From: MKUN01 sp964481425
Lineage (GTDB): Bacteria; Bacteroidota; Bacteroidia; Chitinophagales; Chitinophagaceae
NCBI GenBank assembly: GCA_964481425.1
Contig: CAYZTM010000001.1
Location: 124,001 to 188,000 of the forward strand
Direction of reading: 5' to 3'
DNA: 64,000 nt
Both the position numbers and the translations under genes were made by a program. The notes under the pieces were generated by a model. It saw only the letters and a program-made list of their open reading frames with translations, made no database searches and was not told where the DNA came from. Below, piece after piece: positions 1-9,300 of the stretch (within the stretch, counting starts at the first letter, position 1; each line of letters starts with the position of its first letter).

Positions 1-2
1 TT

Positions 3-311
3 GTGCAATTGTTTTTCATACTTATACTTGTCGTATTAGTTTCGGCAATCGTCCGCTACTACCTTAAATATTTTGTTTCTCTACGACGAAAGGAGCCAGG
101 CTTTGAATATGTGTATGTTGAAGATGATGGCTCTGTTCGAGAGTTGGATAAAAATGAAGAAGCGTACTTAAGTAAAAAATTTCATCCCAATGATGGCGCT
201 AGACCCTACATTAAATTTAGTTACAAACAATTAACGCCTGATGGTAAGATATCCGGATTTATAGCAAGGCGAAGGGTGCCCGCAAAGATTCCGATAGGCA
301 GGGACAAATAA
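3..311 (+). CDS. Small membrane-anchored hypothetical protein (5' end uncertain)
   Basis: A reading frame of 102 residues opens with GTG at the extreme left edge. The true start may lie outside the window, so treat it as possibly 5'-truncated. Residues 2-18 form one hydrophobic segment, followed by a basic stretch (RYYLKYF, SLRRK). This suggests a single N-terminal membrane anchor with a soluble cytoplasmic tail of about 75 residues. The tail is acidic in the middle and basic at the end (ARRRVPAK). I do not recognise a family or catalytic motif. It may be a conserved small Bacteroidota protein, but that is only an impression. Confidence 0.55.
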   Translation: MQLFFILILVVLVSAIVRYYLKYFVSLRRKEPGFEYVYVEDDGSVRELDKNEEAYLSKKFHPNDGARPYIKFSYKQLTPDGKISGFIARRRVPAKIPIGRDK

Positions 312-715
312 TTATATCTTGAGTTCGAAAATTGTCCAGCCAACCACCGGCAAGTATTTACCACTTCTTGCCAGTTGTTCCCTATACTTCCCCAATCATC
401 CCCAAAAGTGCATGCAAAGCAAGTAAATCTTTGATAAACTGGTTCGAAAGTTGTCCAGTCATCCCGACTAAATTGAGAGCGGAGCAACTTAGAGAAGAGC
501 AATGCTGTTTCGCTTTTGGTGAACAATATGTTTAAGTATTACCAGGACAAGAAGGAAGCAAGGAATGGGGACGCTTAAAATGTATCAGGATTCTTCGCCC
601 TCATTAGCAGTATTTGTATTCGCCTTAGGCAGGTAAAAGCTAGCAACACCGTGCTAGTTTTCTCCCTTTTTACTTGCTGTACCGCGCTTTGCTGATTTTC
701 CTTACTTTTACGACT
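312..715. other. Intergenic region with a 17-bp direct repeat
   Basis: About 400 bases without a convincing gene. Two 17-base copies of GTTCGAAARTTGTCCAG lie at 323-339 and 442-458, with one mismatch and a 119-bp period. Short frames occur on both strands (332-535 plus, 221-526 minus). They have no recognisable protein signature, and the minus frame overlaps the end of the preceding gene. The stretch could be decayed coding or mobile DNA, but nothing shows it directly. Confidence 0.5.
323..458 (+). repeat. Pair of 17-bp direct repeats
   Basis: GTTCGAAAATTGTCCAG at 323-339 and GTTCGAAAGTTGTCCAG at 442-458 differ at one base. The core includes the palindrome TTCGAA. The two copies flank about 100 bp of non-coding sequence. 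They could be operator sites, recombination scars or the ends of a tiny element. The sequence does not decide between these. Confidence 0.5.
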
Positions 716-3025
716 ATGACCTATTTGCTCAAACGACGTATTGTCGTACTGCTTCTTGCAGTTGCAGCCACTTGTATTACATTTTACCCGTTTATTTTCA
801 GCCCATGGGATGCCCTGCCACAACAGGGAGGTGATTCGGTTAAGAATGTATATGTTTTCCTATATCATTCCATATACGGAGGGGGGACCTGGTTTCATGG
901 TATGAACTATCCATATGGAGAACACATCATTTACAATGATGCATTCCCTATTTTTTCAGTGTTCCTGACCCCTTTTTACCATATTACTATCGGGCAGGGA
1001 TTTGCTATCATCTGGTGGACGATCGCCTTGAGCTACATTCTCGGCATTATTTATCTCTACCGCATTTTAAGGACGTTTTCTGTCCCTGCAGCCTGGGCTA
1101 TTTTATTTGCTTGCCTTATCGGCATATGCAGTCCACAAATCCCGAGGATAAATGGGCATTACAGCCTGAGCTTGTGCTGTATCATCCCCATGGTCTTTTA
1201 CTGGACGCTTAAGTATTTGCATACTTCCCGTCCGCTGTATTCCTTCTATATATTCCTTTTGGGTTGCGTTGTTTATTTCATCCATCCGTACTTTAATGGT
1301 TTGTTGATCATGTGGGGCTTGTTTTTTTGCACGGGTTACCTTGTTTTTTATAATCGGTCCATACGTTCAAAGATCCGTTTTGTTGCCATTTACCTGGCGG
1401 GCATGTTGGGTACTTCCGCCTTTATTTTAATTTATGTGCAATTGACAGACCCTTTGAAAGATCGCCCTAAAATACCCTGGGGCGCGATGGAATATCACAC
1501 ACGTTTAAACGATATTTTCACATCATATGTGTCCCCGGTCTGGCAGTTGCTGCAAAAAGCCGGATTAAAAATAGGTTTGGCTCCCTTTGATGAAGGGTAT
1601 TCTTACATTGGCATTACGACCACCATCATTGTTATAATGGCAATAGTGTTCTTTTGCCTTGCCTGGATAAGAGGCAAAATCTCAGGTAAACCAGTACCAG
1701 AAGCTGGTGGTGATACCAAGCCATTTTACCGACTTTGGATCTTTATGGCTATAGGCCTGCTTTTGGTAGGCATGGGAATACCGTTCATCTTTAATATGGA
1801 ATGGTTGTTACATTATTTGCCTGGTTTCAGGCAATTCAGGGCATTGGGCAGGTTCAGTTGGATGTGGTATTACCTAATAACTGTACTTAGTGTTGTTGCA
1901 TTATATCACTACTCCGACGCGCTGAAAGAAAAGGGCAAGACCAAGCTTTCATTTGCTGTGATGTTCATGGCATTGCTTACCTGGTCCTGGGAAGCAACCG
2001 GCAGTATCGGATTTGTGCGTCAACTGGGGCAGAATGCAAAAAACAACTATGACTGGTTTGTGTCGGCGGGACAGCCTGGCTGGAAGGATTTTTTAAAACA
2101 GAAAAATTATTCAGATACCAGTTTCCAGGCAATTATTCCGATGAAGTATGTTAACCAGGGTACTGAAAAATTTTATATTGACCCCAGTGAGAACCGGCTT
2201 ATCTCGCAAGTGTTCAGGGCTTCTTTCCAGTTGCATTTGCCAACCACAGCAAATTATGCGGGGCGTGCCTCGCTTTCTGCGGCAGAAAAGCAAATTAAAA
2301 TTTCTGACGGTCCGTTCACCTATAAGCCTATGCTGGCAGACTGTAAGAATGACAAACCATTTCTGATGTTGGTTTGTAGTACGGACCAGTTAAATCCGGA
2401 CGAGCAGTACCTGTTAGAAGCGTCAGATTATTTAGGCGATTTTTCAGACTGCCATATTTATGCTTTTTATCCATCCCGTTGCATGCATAACGATGCGCAA
2501 TGGGCTGACAGTATTAAAAAGATACTGCCATTCGTAAAGGCTGATTCCTGTATGGGTGATAACAATGTCATCATTGAGCATTTTGATGCCGCTAATGCGC
2601 CCGCACATTTTTTCGGTAGGGGAGCGCTTTCCGCTGTTCCAAAAGATGATACTGACCTTTGGACATTTAAGATTAAGCCGCTAAAGGATTCTACACTTTT
2701 TGAATTCTCTGCCTGGTTCCTTGTATCTATGGACGACTACAGAAGCCCGGATGTATACCTTAAAATGTTAGATAGCAATAACAATGAGATCGGTTTTGCA
2801 GGCGCCGCGACAAAATTTAGCAGTGATGCGGAAGGCCTTTGGTTCAGAAATTCCGTTTATTTTATGATTCCCCCAGCATGCCGGGGAATTAAATGCCGTG
2901 TGTTGAACTATGGGCGCTCTTCCTACATTGCGGTAGATGAATTGCAGCTTCGCCCGGCAAGCACTATTATTATTTCAAAAAGTAATGATAGGAAGGTATT
3001 GGTGAATAACCACCTTTTGAGGTAA
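716..3025 (+). CDS. Multi-pass membrane protein, GT-C glycosyltransferase-like
   Basis: A 769-residue protein from the ATG at 716; a TTG 42 bases upstream is a less likely start. The first 470 or so residues contain about ten hydrophobic segments. The first periplasmic loop carries GGDS and MNYPYGE, and a later loop carries PQIPRINGHYSLS. This pattern is typical of GT-C-fold membrane glycosyltransferases and related polytopic proteins, where an acidic residue in the first loop is catalytic. The soluble C-terminal 300 residues are extracytoplasmic. The last 130 look like a beta-sandwich of carbohydrate-binding type (FFGRGAL, FEFSAWF, YIAVDELQL). A role in surface polysaccharide or lipid glycosylation is inferred. 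No other sugar genes are adjacent, and the exact family is not identified. Confidence 0.7.
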   Translation: MTYLLKRRIVVLLLAVAATCITFYPFIFSPWDALPQQGGDSVKNVYVFLYHSIYGGGTWFHGMNYPYGEHIIYNDAFPIFSVFLTPFYHITIGQGFAIIWWTIALSYILGIIYLYRILRTFSVPAAWAILFACLIGICSPQIPRINGHYSLSLCCIIPMVFYWTLKYLHTSRPLYSFYIFLLGCVVYFIHPYFNGLLIMWGLFFCTGYLVFYNRSIRSKIRFVAIYLAGMLGTSAFILIYVQLTDPLKDRPKIPWGAMEYHTRLNDIFTSYVSPVWQLLQKAGLKIGLAPFDEGYSYIGITTTIIVIMAIVFFCLAWIRGKISGKPVPEAGGDTKPFYRLWIFMAIGLLLVGMGIPFIFNMEWLLHYLPGFRQFRALGRFSWMWYYLITVLSVVALYHYSDALKEKGKTKLSFAVMFMALLTWSWEATGSIGFVRQLGQNAKNNYDWFVSAGQPGWKDFLKQKNYSDTSFQAIIPMKYVNQGTEKFYIDPSENRLISQVFRASFQLHLPTTANYAGRASLSAAEKQIKISDGPFTYKPMLADCKNDKPFLMLVCSTDQLNPDEQYLLEASDYLGDFSDCHIYAFYPSRCMHNDAQWADSIKKILPFVKADSCMGDNNVIIEHFDAANAPAHFFGRGALSAVPKDDTDLWTFKIKPLKDSTLFEFSAWFLVSMDDYRSPDVYLKMLDSNNNEIGFAGAATKFSSDAEGLWFRNSVYFMIPPACRGIKCRVLNYGRSSYIAVDELQLRPASTIIISKSNDRKVLVNNHLLR

Positions 3026-3087
3026 TTATCGCTTCCGTTCACAGCATTAGATACAGACGCTTTTGCGTAATGTATTATGTTTCATCG

Positions 3088-3120
3088 TTTGTGTAAGCGA
3101 TATTTGTTAGCATAATTTCG
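3088..3120 (+). promoter_or_regulatory. Putative Bacteroidota promoter of the SRPBCC gene
   Basis: TTTG at 3088-3091 and TAATTTCG at 3113-3120 resemble the Bacteroidota -33 (TTTG) and -7 (TAnnTTTG) boxes with a 21-bp spacer. The -7 box differs from consensus at one position. The ATG at 3131 follows 10 bases later, so the leader would be very short. Confidence 0.4.
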
Positions 3121-3130
3121 GGAAAGTATA

Positions 3131-3574
3131 ATGTCATTTGACCAGTCAATAGCTAAACATGTACTGATCAGCGCCCCTCAGTCAAAGGTATGGGCAGTCC
3201 TTACACGACCTGAACTTATGAAGCAGTGGATGACCGAGACGGAAATAGAGATCGTAAGTGACTGGAAGGTAGGAGGACCTTTTATCATCAAAGGTCCATG
3301 GTACAAGAGCCATTTCGAGAACCTGGGAACTTTGCTGGTGTTTGAGCCTGAACATGTTTTCAGCTACAGCCATTTAAGTTCTTTATCGCGCTTGCCGGAC
3401 AGCCCGGAAAATTATACTATACTTGAATTCAGATTGATAGAGGAAGCGGATAAGACAAGGCTTGAGCTGACCCTAAGTAATTTCCCCACAGAAGCTATCT
3501 ACAGGCATTTTGCGTTCTACTGGAATGTTGCGTTGGACCTTCTAAGAAGATTTGCGGAGCGAATAGACCAATAA
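3131..3574 (+). CDS. SRPBCC/AHSA1-like domain protein
   Basis: A 147-residue soluble protein with the START/SRPBCC fold pattern of the AHSA1 (activator of Hsp90 ATPase homologue) family. It has an N-terminal strand with ISAPQSKVWAVLTRPELMKQWM, a central GGPF and glycine-rich strands, and a C-terminal helix ending FAERIDQ. Such proteins form a hydrophobic cavity for small lipophilic ligands. The substrate cannot be told from sequence. The length fits a single-domain member. The 3' end overlaps the convergent GNAT gene by 33 bases. Confidence 0.85.
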   Translation: MSFDQSIAKHVLISAPQSKVWAVLTRPELMKQWMTETEIEIVSDWKVGGPFIIKGPWYKSHFENLGTLLVFEPEHVFSYSHLSSLSRLPDSPENYTILEFRLIEEADKTRLELTLSNFPTEAIYRHFAFYWNVALDLLRRFAERIDQ

Positions 3575-4036
3575 GCTTTCTCCATCCCGTACCAGTTCCC
3601 GCTCGAATGAAAGACCCAATTTTTCAAGCAGTGTTATGGAGGTAGTATTCTCCTTTATGGTAATGGCAATAGTTACTGCATGTTGCTGCGCTACGTTGTT
3701 CAAGACGACTGAGGCGGCTTCATATGCATAGCCTTTCGCATGATACGCGGGCAGGAATGCGAAACCTATATCAGGATGGTCCAGGTAATCGCGCCGGATG
3801 ATGGTAATGATACCTATGGCGGTGCCGCTTTCTTTTAAACGAACTACCCAATAGATGACATTTTTATTGCCAAGTATTTTATGGATATAGGTAATAGCAT
3901 CTTCTATGCTGTTCACATTCCTGTTGCCGATAAATTGCAGCCAGCCGGGAGTGTTCACTAGATCTTTGATAAATGCTGCATCCGAAACCGATAATTTATT
4001 GAGTGATAAGCGGGCGGTGATATAAGTTTCCTGCAT
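3542..4036 (-). CDS. GNAT-family N-acetyltransferase (RimJ/RimL type)
   Basis: A 164-residue protein with the RimJ/RimL acetyltransferase pattern: N-terminal ITARLSLNKLS, a central AIGIITI strand, IGFAFLPAYHAKGYAYEAA as the acetyl-CoA-binding region, and a C-terminal SITLLEKLGLSFERE motif. Enzymes of this group acetylate protein N-termini, antibiotics or small amines. The acceptor is unknown here. It starts with ATG at 4036. Its last 33 bases are antisense to the end of the SRPBCC gene, so the two transcripts are convergent and overlapping. Confidence 0.88.
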   Translation of the reverse strand: MQETYITARLSLNKLSVSDAAFIKDLVNTPGWLQFIGNRNVNSIEDAITYIHKILGNKNVIYWVVRLKESGTAIGIITIIRRDYLDHPDIGFAFLPAYHAKGYAYEAASVVLNNVAQQHAVTIAITIKENTTSITLLEKLGLSFERELVRDGESLLVYSLRKSS

Positions 4037-4418
4037 AGTAGCTATTTAAAAAGTATCTGTTTATTTGTGGAATAAAGATATAAACCTGCAAAATATGGAA
4101 GGAATTAAGATAGCGGCAAACGGGACAATGAGTACATTGATGAAAACAATGCATTTGCATAGCTCCCTTCTTGATAGCCCGGTACATATTTAGTACCTTC
4201 GCGATTATTCGCGGGGTCATCGCCTTGGCTATCGAACTCAAATTGTTCTACCGGTATAGCAAATGATGTATCCCAAATACTGCTGAATTATCCTGCTCAT
4301 TATCAATGAGCAATAAAGAAAAGCTGGTTTGATGCAGTTTTTTTTTGACCTCTCGCAAGAAGGCCCTGAATATTTTATACTGACCCTATTCACACATTGC
4401 ACACACAAAACCTAACGA
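4037..4418. other. Intergenic region, no gene seen
   Basis: This 382-bp stretch separates the minus-strand GNAT gene from the plus-strand symporter, so it should hold divergent promoters. A small hairpin, GCTCATT-atc-AATGAGC, lies at 4295-4311. An 81-codon minus-strand frame here (3996-4241) has no coding character and overlaps the GNAT gene. I see no RNA gene. Confidence 0.5.
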
Positions 4419-5915
4419 ATGAATTGGATCGACATTGTTATTTTCATTGTTTATTTCCTGGTGATGCTGGGCATTGGTTTTTTCTTTGCCGATAAGCATG
4501 ATGATGAAAGGGATTTCTTTACAGGAGGCGGTAACATGAGCCCCGGGCATGTGGGGCTGTCGGTAGTGGCCACCGATGTGGGTGGCGGCTTTTCCATCGG
4601 GCTGGGCGGTATCGGGTTCACAATGGGCCTGTCGGGTTCGTGGTTGCTATTCACCGGCCTGATAGGTGCCTGGGTGAGTGCGGTATTCCTGATACCCCTT
4701 GTATTTAAATGGCAAAAAGCACATGGACGTCATTTCCTTACGCTTCCCCAGGTATTCGGGTTCCTGTATAACAGGAAGGTGGCGCTAGTTGCAGCTATAA
4801 TTTCCATTGTTGGTTATACCGGCTTTACCAGTTCGCAATTATTGGCCGGGGCAAAGCTTACTTCCGCCACTTTTCCGCAGATGGGGACGGAAACCATGCT
4901 ATGGATCATGGGAGCTATTGTGGTGATCTATACTATGCTGGGTGGTATGAAGGCTGTGATCTATACCGATACGGTGCAGTGGATCATACTATTAGCCGGG
5001 CTAATGGGAGTGGCCATACCCTTGGCCTGGACCAAATTAGGCGGGTATCAAGGTGTGGCCCCTTACCTGACCAAAGACATGCTGTCGCTGGGCAATATTA
5101 CCTGGCAGCAAATAGTGAACTGGAGCGTAACTATAATACCGATATGGTTTGTGGGTATGACCTTATATCAACGCATCTTTTCGGTAAAGGATGAAAAAGC
5201 GGCAAAAAAGGCCTGGTACATTGCAGGTGCGCTTGAGTGGCCGTTCATGGCATTTACGGGAGTGATATTGGGCATGCTGGCCAATGTAGCGATACAGAAA
5301 GGTGTAGTGCCGGTACCGGGTGGGGTATTGAAGGACAGCGAGATGGGCCTGCCCCTGCTGGTAAAGCATATCTTGCCCGCAGGCTTCACCGGCATAGTGA
5401 TGGCCGCGTATTTCTCTGCTGTGCTGTCAACAGCTGATAGTTGCCTGATGGCCGCATCGGGTAGTATAGTGGGCGATTTGGTGCCACACAGCCGGAAAGG
5501 GACCAATAAGAAGGTAGTGAGATTCTCGCAAGTGTCCACATTCATAGTTGGGGTACTGGCTATACTGCTGGCATCTACTATGGAGAATGTGCTATCGCTC
5601 ATGTTGTATGCCTATGCCTTCATGGTGTCGGGCCTGTTCATACCGGTGGTGGCTGCAATGTTCCTGAAAAGACGATATCCGCAGCCTGCATTCGTATCGA
5701 TGATCGCGGGGGGATCTACGACTATATTACTTATCATATCAGAGGTGAACCTTCCATTAGGGCTGGATGCCAATATCTTCGGCCTCAGCGCTGCTATTAT
5801 TGCCTATATACTGGTACACCAGCTAATGCAAAAGAGCAATTACCAGCCTGTGAGCATTACTACTGATGAAGAAGCAGTTATGCAGCAGCAACTGAAAGAA
5901 GTGCCTGTAGAATAG
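4419..5915 (+). CDS. Sodium:solute symporter (SSS family)
   Basis: A 498-residue polytopic inner-membrane transporter with about 13 hydrophobic helices, the usual length for the SSS/SLC5 family. Helix 1 starts immediately (IDIVIFIVYFLVMLGIGFFF). It is followed by the family's DFFTGGGNMSPGHVGLS region and by SAVLSTADSCLMAASGS in the unwound helix 8 region, where the Na2-site serines lie. The family couples Na+ entry to uptake of sugars, sugar acids or amino acids. It lies in tandem with the ASRT homologue and faces a sugar-acid-type enzyme operon. I infer that it imports the substrate of that pathway. Confidence 0.92.
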   Translation: MNWIDIVIFIVYFLVMLGIGFFFADKHDDERDFFTGGGNMSPGHVGLSVVATDVGGGFSIGLGGIGFTMGLSGSWLLFTGLIGAWVSAVFLIPLVFKWQKAHGRHFLTLPQVFGFLYNRKVALVAAIISIVGYTGFTSSQLLAGAKLTSATFPQMGTETMLWIMGAIVVIYTMLGGMKAVIYTDTVQWIILLAGLMGVAIPLAWTKLGGYQGVAPYLTKDMLSLGNITWQQIVNWSVTIIPIWFVGMTLYQRIFSVKDEKAAKKAWYIAGALEWPFMAFTGVILGMLANVAIQKGVVPVPGGVLKDSEMGLPLLVKHILPAGFTGIVMAAYFSAVLSTADSCLMAASGSIVGDLVPHSRKGTNKKVVRFSQVSTFIVGVLAILLASTMENVLSLMLYAYAFMVSGLFIPVVAAMFLKRRYPQPAFVSMIAGGSTTILLIISEVNLPLGLDANIFGLSAAIIAYILVHQLMQKSNYQPVSITTDEEAVMQQQLKEVPVE

Positions 5916-5949
5916 ACGGGGGCACGATGTTTTTGTGCATGTGCCTATT

Positions 5950-6327
5950 ATGAAAGCAATAGGTAAAAGGATCTGGGCGATAGCCGAAGGCTATATACCA
6001 GGTACAAGCACAGGCCCCGAACCGGCCATGACCAGTCATGAAACCGCCTGCCTGCTTAATACCTCCGATGAGGATGCAGCCGTGGAGATATGGTTATTCT
6101 TCAGCGATAAGGACCCGGTTGGGCCCTACAAGATCATGGTGCCGCCCAAACGTACAAGGCATGTGCGCTTCAATGACCTGAAAGAGCCGGCACCTGTACC
6201 GAGAGAAACAGATTATTCCAGCGTTATCATATCCAATATACCGATAGTTGTGCAGCATACCCGCCTCGATTCGAGGCAGGAGGCAAATGCCCTGCTCACG
6301 ACCATTGCGTATGCTTCCAACGAATAA
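5950..6327 (+). CDS. Anabaena sensory rhodopsin transducer (ASRT) homologue
   Basis: A 125-residue protein that closely matches the ASRT family over its full length: WAIAEGYIP near the start, GPEP, SHETACLLN, DKDPVGPYKI, KRTRHVRFNDL, and IVVQHTRLDSRQ near the end. In Anabaena this soluble beta-sandwich tetramer binds the cytoplasmic face of a microbial rhodopsin. Comparative work placed the wider superfamily among small-molecule, probably sugar-related, binding domains. No rhodopsin gene is in the window. The start at 5950 is chosen because family members begin just before the WAIAEG motif; an in-frame GTG at 5935 would add five residues. It follows the symporter gene by 34 bases and is probably co-transcribed. 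A ligand-binding or regulatory role in sugar-acid use is inferred. Confidence 0.93.
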   Translation: MKAIGKRIWAIAEGYIPGTSTGPEPAMTSHETACLLNTSDEDAAVEIWLFFSDKDPVGPYKIMVPPKRTRHVRFNDLKEPAPVPRETDYSSVIISNIPIVVQHTRLDSRQEANALLTTIAYASNE

Positions 6328-6334
6328 AGAAACA

Positions 6335-9300
6335 TTATTCTTTCTTGCCCTTTGCTGCAAGGAGTGCACACGCTCCTAAAATGCCTATGGTAACCCCGGT
6401 CAACACGCTGCTTAATACAGCGGCCTTGCCCGGTCTTAGTTTCATTTTTTGCAGGTATTGTTTGTCTATATCGCCGTTGGTATTATTATTCATGCCGTTT
6501 ATGGCCATGTGCAATACCTGGGCCGTATGCAGGCCCTCACGATCTGTTTGTTGTTCTATTTGCTCGCGGCAGCTAAAACCATCGGCTATTATCAATACGT
6601 CCTTTTCCGCTTTCCGGACCTCAGGCAACAGAACTCTTTCGCCCGCATTCACGGAGACATGGTAGCGTTGCCCCTTCTCATAGCCGAAGGAACCTGCCAT
6701 ACCACAACACCCGGAATCGAGCAGACGGTACTGTAGTCCCGTTTTGTAAAAGAGCTTCTTTTCACTTTCGATTTTCATAATGGCTTTATGATGGCAGTGG
6801 CCATGCATGATAGCTTTATGTTTTATTTTGGGTACTTTGAAATCCGGTGCATGTTTTTCCAGGAATTCGGCGAGGGTATAGGTTTGTTGCTTCAACCGCT
6901 TTGCTTCTTCGCTGTCCGGGAACAAGCCTGTTAATTCGTCGCGGAATACTGCCACACAGCTTGGCTCGAGACCAACTATCGGTATGCCCGCATGTATCTC
7001 TTTCCTAAGAGAGTGCATGATGTCGCGGAGCATTCTTTTTGCTGTGTTGAGCATGCCATAGTCGTACAGGGGTCGCCCGCAGCAGAGCTCGTGTTTCGGG
7101 ATGAGTACTTCGAAGCCCGCGGCTTCCAATACCTCGAGGCCGGCTACCAAAGTTTCAGGTTTGAAATTATTATTAAAGGTGTCTGTCCAAAGAATGACCT
7201 GCGGACGTTCGCCGGACAGCAGCCAGTTCTTACGGTCTTTGAACCAACTGCGGAAGGTGCGCGATGCGAAGCGGGGCAATTTTCTTTGCGGCGCTATACC
7301 GGCTACGGCTTTTACTACATCGCTGATAATTGGTGCCTGCATCACAAAGTTGGCTATGCCGGGCATTAGCGATGCGATACGTGACCACCAGTATATCCAG
7401 CCAAAAGCATAGGCCGAAGCAGGTTTAAGCCGTCCTTTGTAGTAATGGGCCAGGAATTCGGCTTTGTAAGTGGCCATATCCACGTTTACGGGGCAATCGC
7501 TTTTACAGCCTTTGCAAGACAGGCAGAGGTCGAGCGAATCTTTTACCTTTTTGTCCTTCCAACCATCTTTCACTACATCGCCCTGCAGCATTTCAAAAAG
7601 CATATGAGCCCTTCCCCGCGTGCTGTGCTCTTCTTCCCTGGTTACCATATAGCTGGGGCACATGATGCCCCCTTCGTGGCGGCGACATTTGCCGACACCC
7701 ACACAATGCAGCGTAGCGTGGGCGAAATCACTTTTTTCATTCCCGAAGCTAAAGTACGTGGGAAGAGTAGGGGGTGCATAATTATTATCGATACGGAGAT
7801 TGGATAGCTGACCATAAGCGTCTACTACCTTCCCCGGGTTCATTTTATATTCCGGGTCCCATATTTCCTTAAATTCCCGGAAGGCTTGCACCAGTTTTTC
7901 GCCATACATGATACCTAACAGGTCCGCGCGCGACTGGCCGTCGCCATGCTCCCCTGATAGCGAACCGCCATAGCGTACTACCAGGTGGGCAGCTTCTTCT
8001 GTAAAGGCTTTATAGTTTTCAAGTCCCTCTTTGGTGAAAAGGTCGAACTGTACCCGGCAGTGAATGCAACCTTGTCCGAAGTGGCCATATACTGAAGGTT
8101 TGTAGTCATACTTGTCAAATAATTTCCGGAGGTCTTTGAGATACTTCCCAACGTTCTGAGGTGCAACTGCAGAATCTTCCCAGCCGGGAAAGCTAACCGC
8201 TTCACCCGGCACAAAAGCAGTGGCGCCCAAGCCGGATTCACGTACTTCCCATAACTTTTGCTCCTGCGCAGGATCATCGAACAGGTTCATGTTGGGGGCA
8301 TCTTCTTCTTTTTTCAGCACTTCCATCATCTCCCGGGCCATCTTATCAGACGCTTCTTTTGTGTCGGCACCGAACTCTACCAGCAGCCAGCCTTTACCCT
8401 CGGGCAGTAGGCTCAGGTCGTCCATATTCAGGCCCTTCTTCTTCATGTACTCAATGAGTATGTCGTCAATGCCTTCCAAACCTATAGGCTCAAATTTCAG
8501 TATCTGCATTACGTGGTTGGCTGCTTCGTACACGTCCGGGTAACCTAACACTACTAATGAACGGGCCTTAGGCACGGGTATCAACCTAAGTGTTGCGTCC
8601 AGTATGGTAACACAGGTGCCCTCGCTACCCACAAGGGCCTGTGCCAGGTTGAACCCTTTTTCGGGGAGTAACTGAGGAAGGTCGTAGCCCGATACACGAC
8701 GAGGTATATCGGGGAATTTTTCACGTATCTCGGATGCATACTTGTCCCGCAGTTTTTTCAAGTCGGCGTATATCTCTCCTTTTCTGCCACCTTCTTTAAT
8801 GATCTGCTCCAACTCTTCTTCAGTAGTAGGCCCCAACGTTAATTTTAAACCATCATAAGTGAGCACGGTGAGCGACTCGATATTGTCAGAGGTCCTGGAA
8901 CCGTAACCCCTGAACTGGGCCATTACAGAGTGCACACCGCAGGAGTTATTACCGAGCATTCCACCGATAGTGCAGTGATCGTGTGTGGCAGGGTCGGGGC
9001 CAAAGGTGAGCCCGAACTGGTCTTCCATGGGTTTGCGTACACTATCGAGTACTATCCCCGGCTGAACACGTACCAGTTTTCGCTCCAGGTCTACATCCAG
9101 TATTTTGTTGTAGTACTTAGACAGGTCCATTACCACCGCCACATTGCAGCATTGGCCTGCCAGGCTGGTACCACCGCCACGAGACAATACAGGGGCTTTG
9201 TATTTACGGCATATTGCTATGGTTGTAATGATGTCCTCTTCGTTTTTAGGTATGACTATACCTATTGGTACCTGCCGGTAGTTGGAGGAGTCGGTGGCAT

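Noticed and set aside
3996..4241. 81-codon minus-strand frame upstream of the GNAT gene
   Set aside because: Overlaps the GNAT start, has no domain pattern and its composition is not gene-like.
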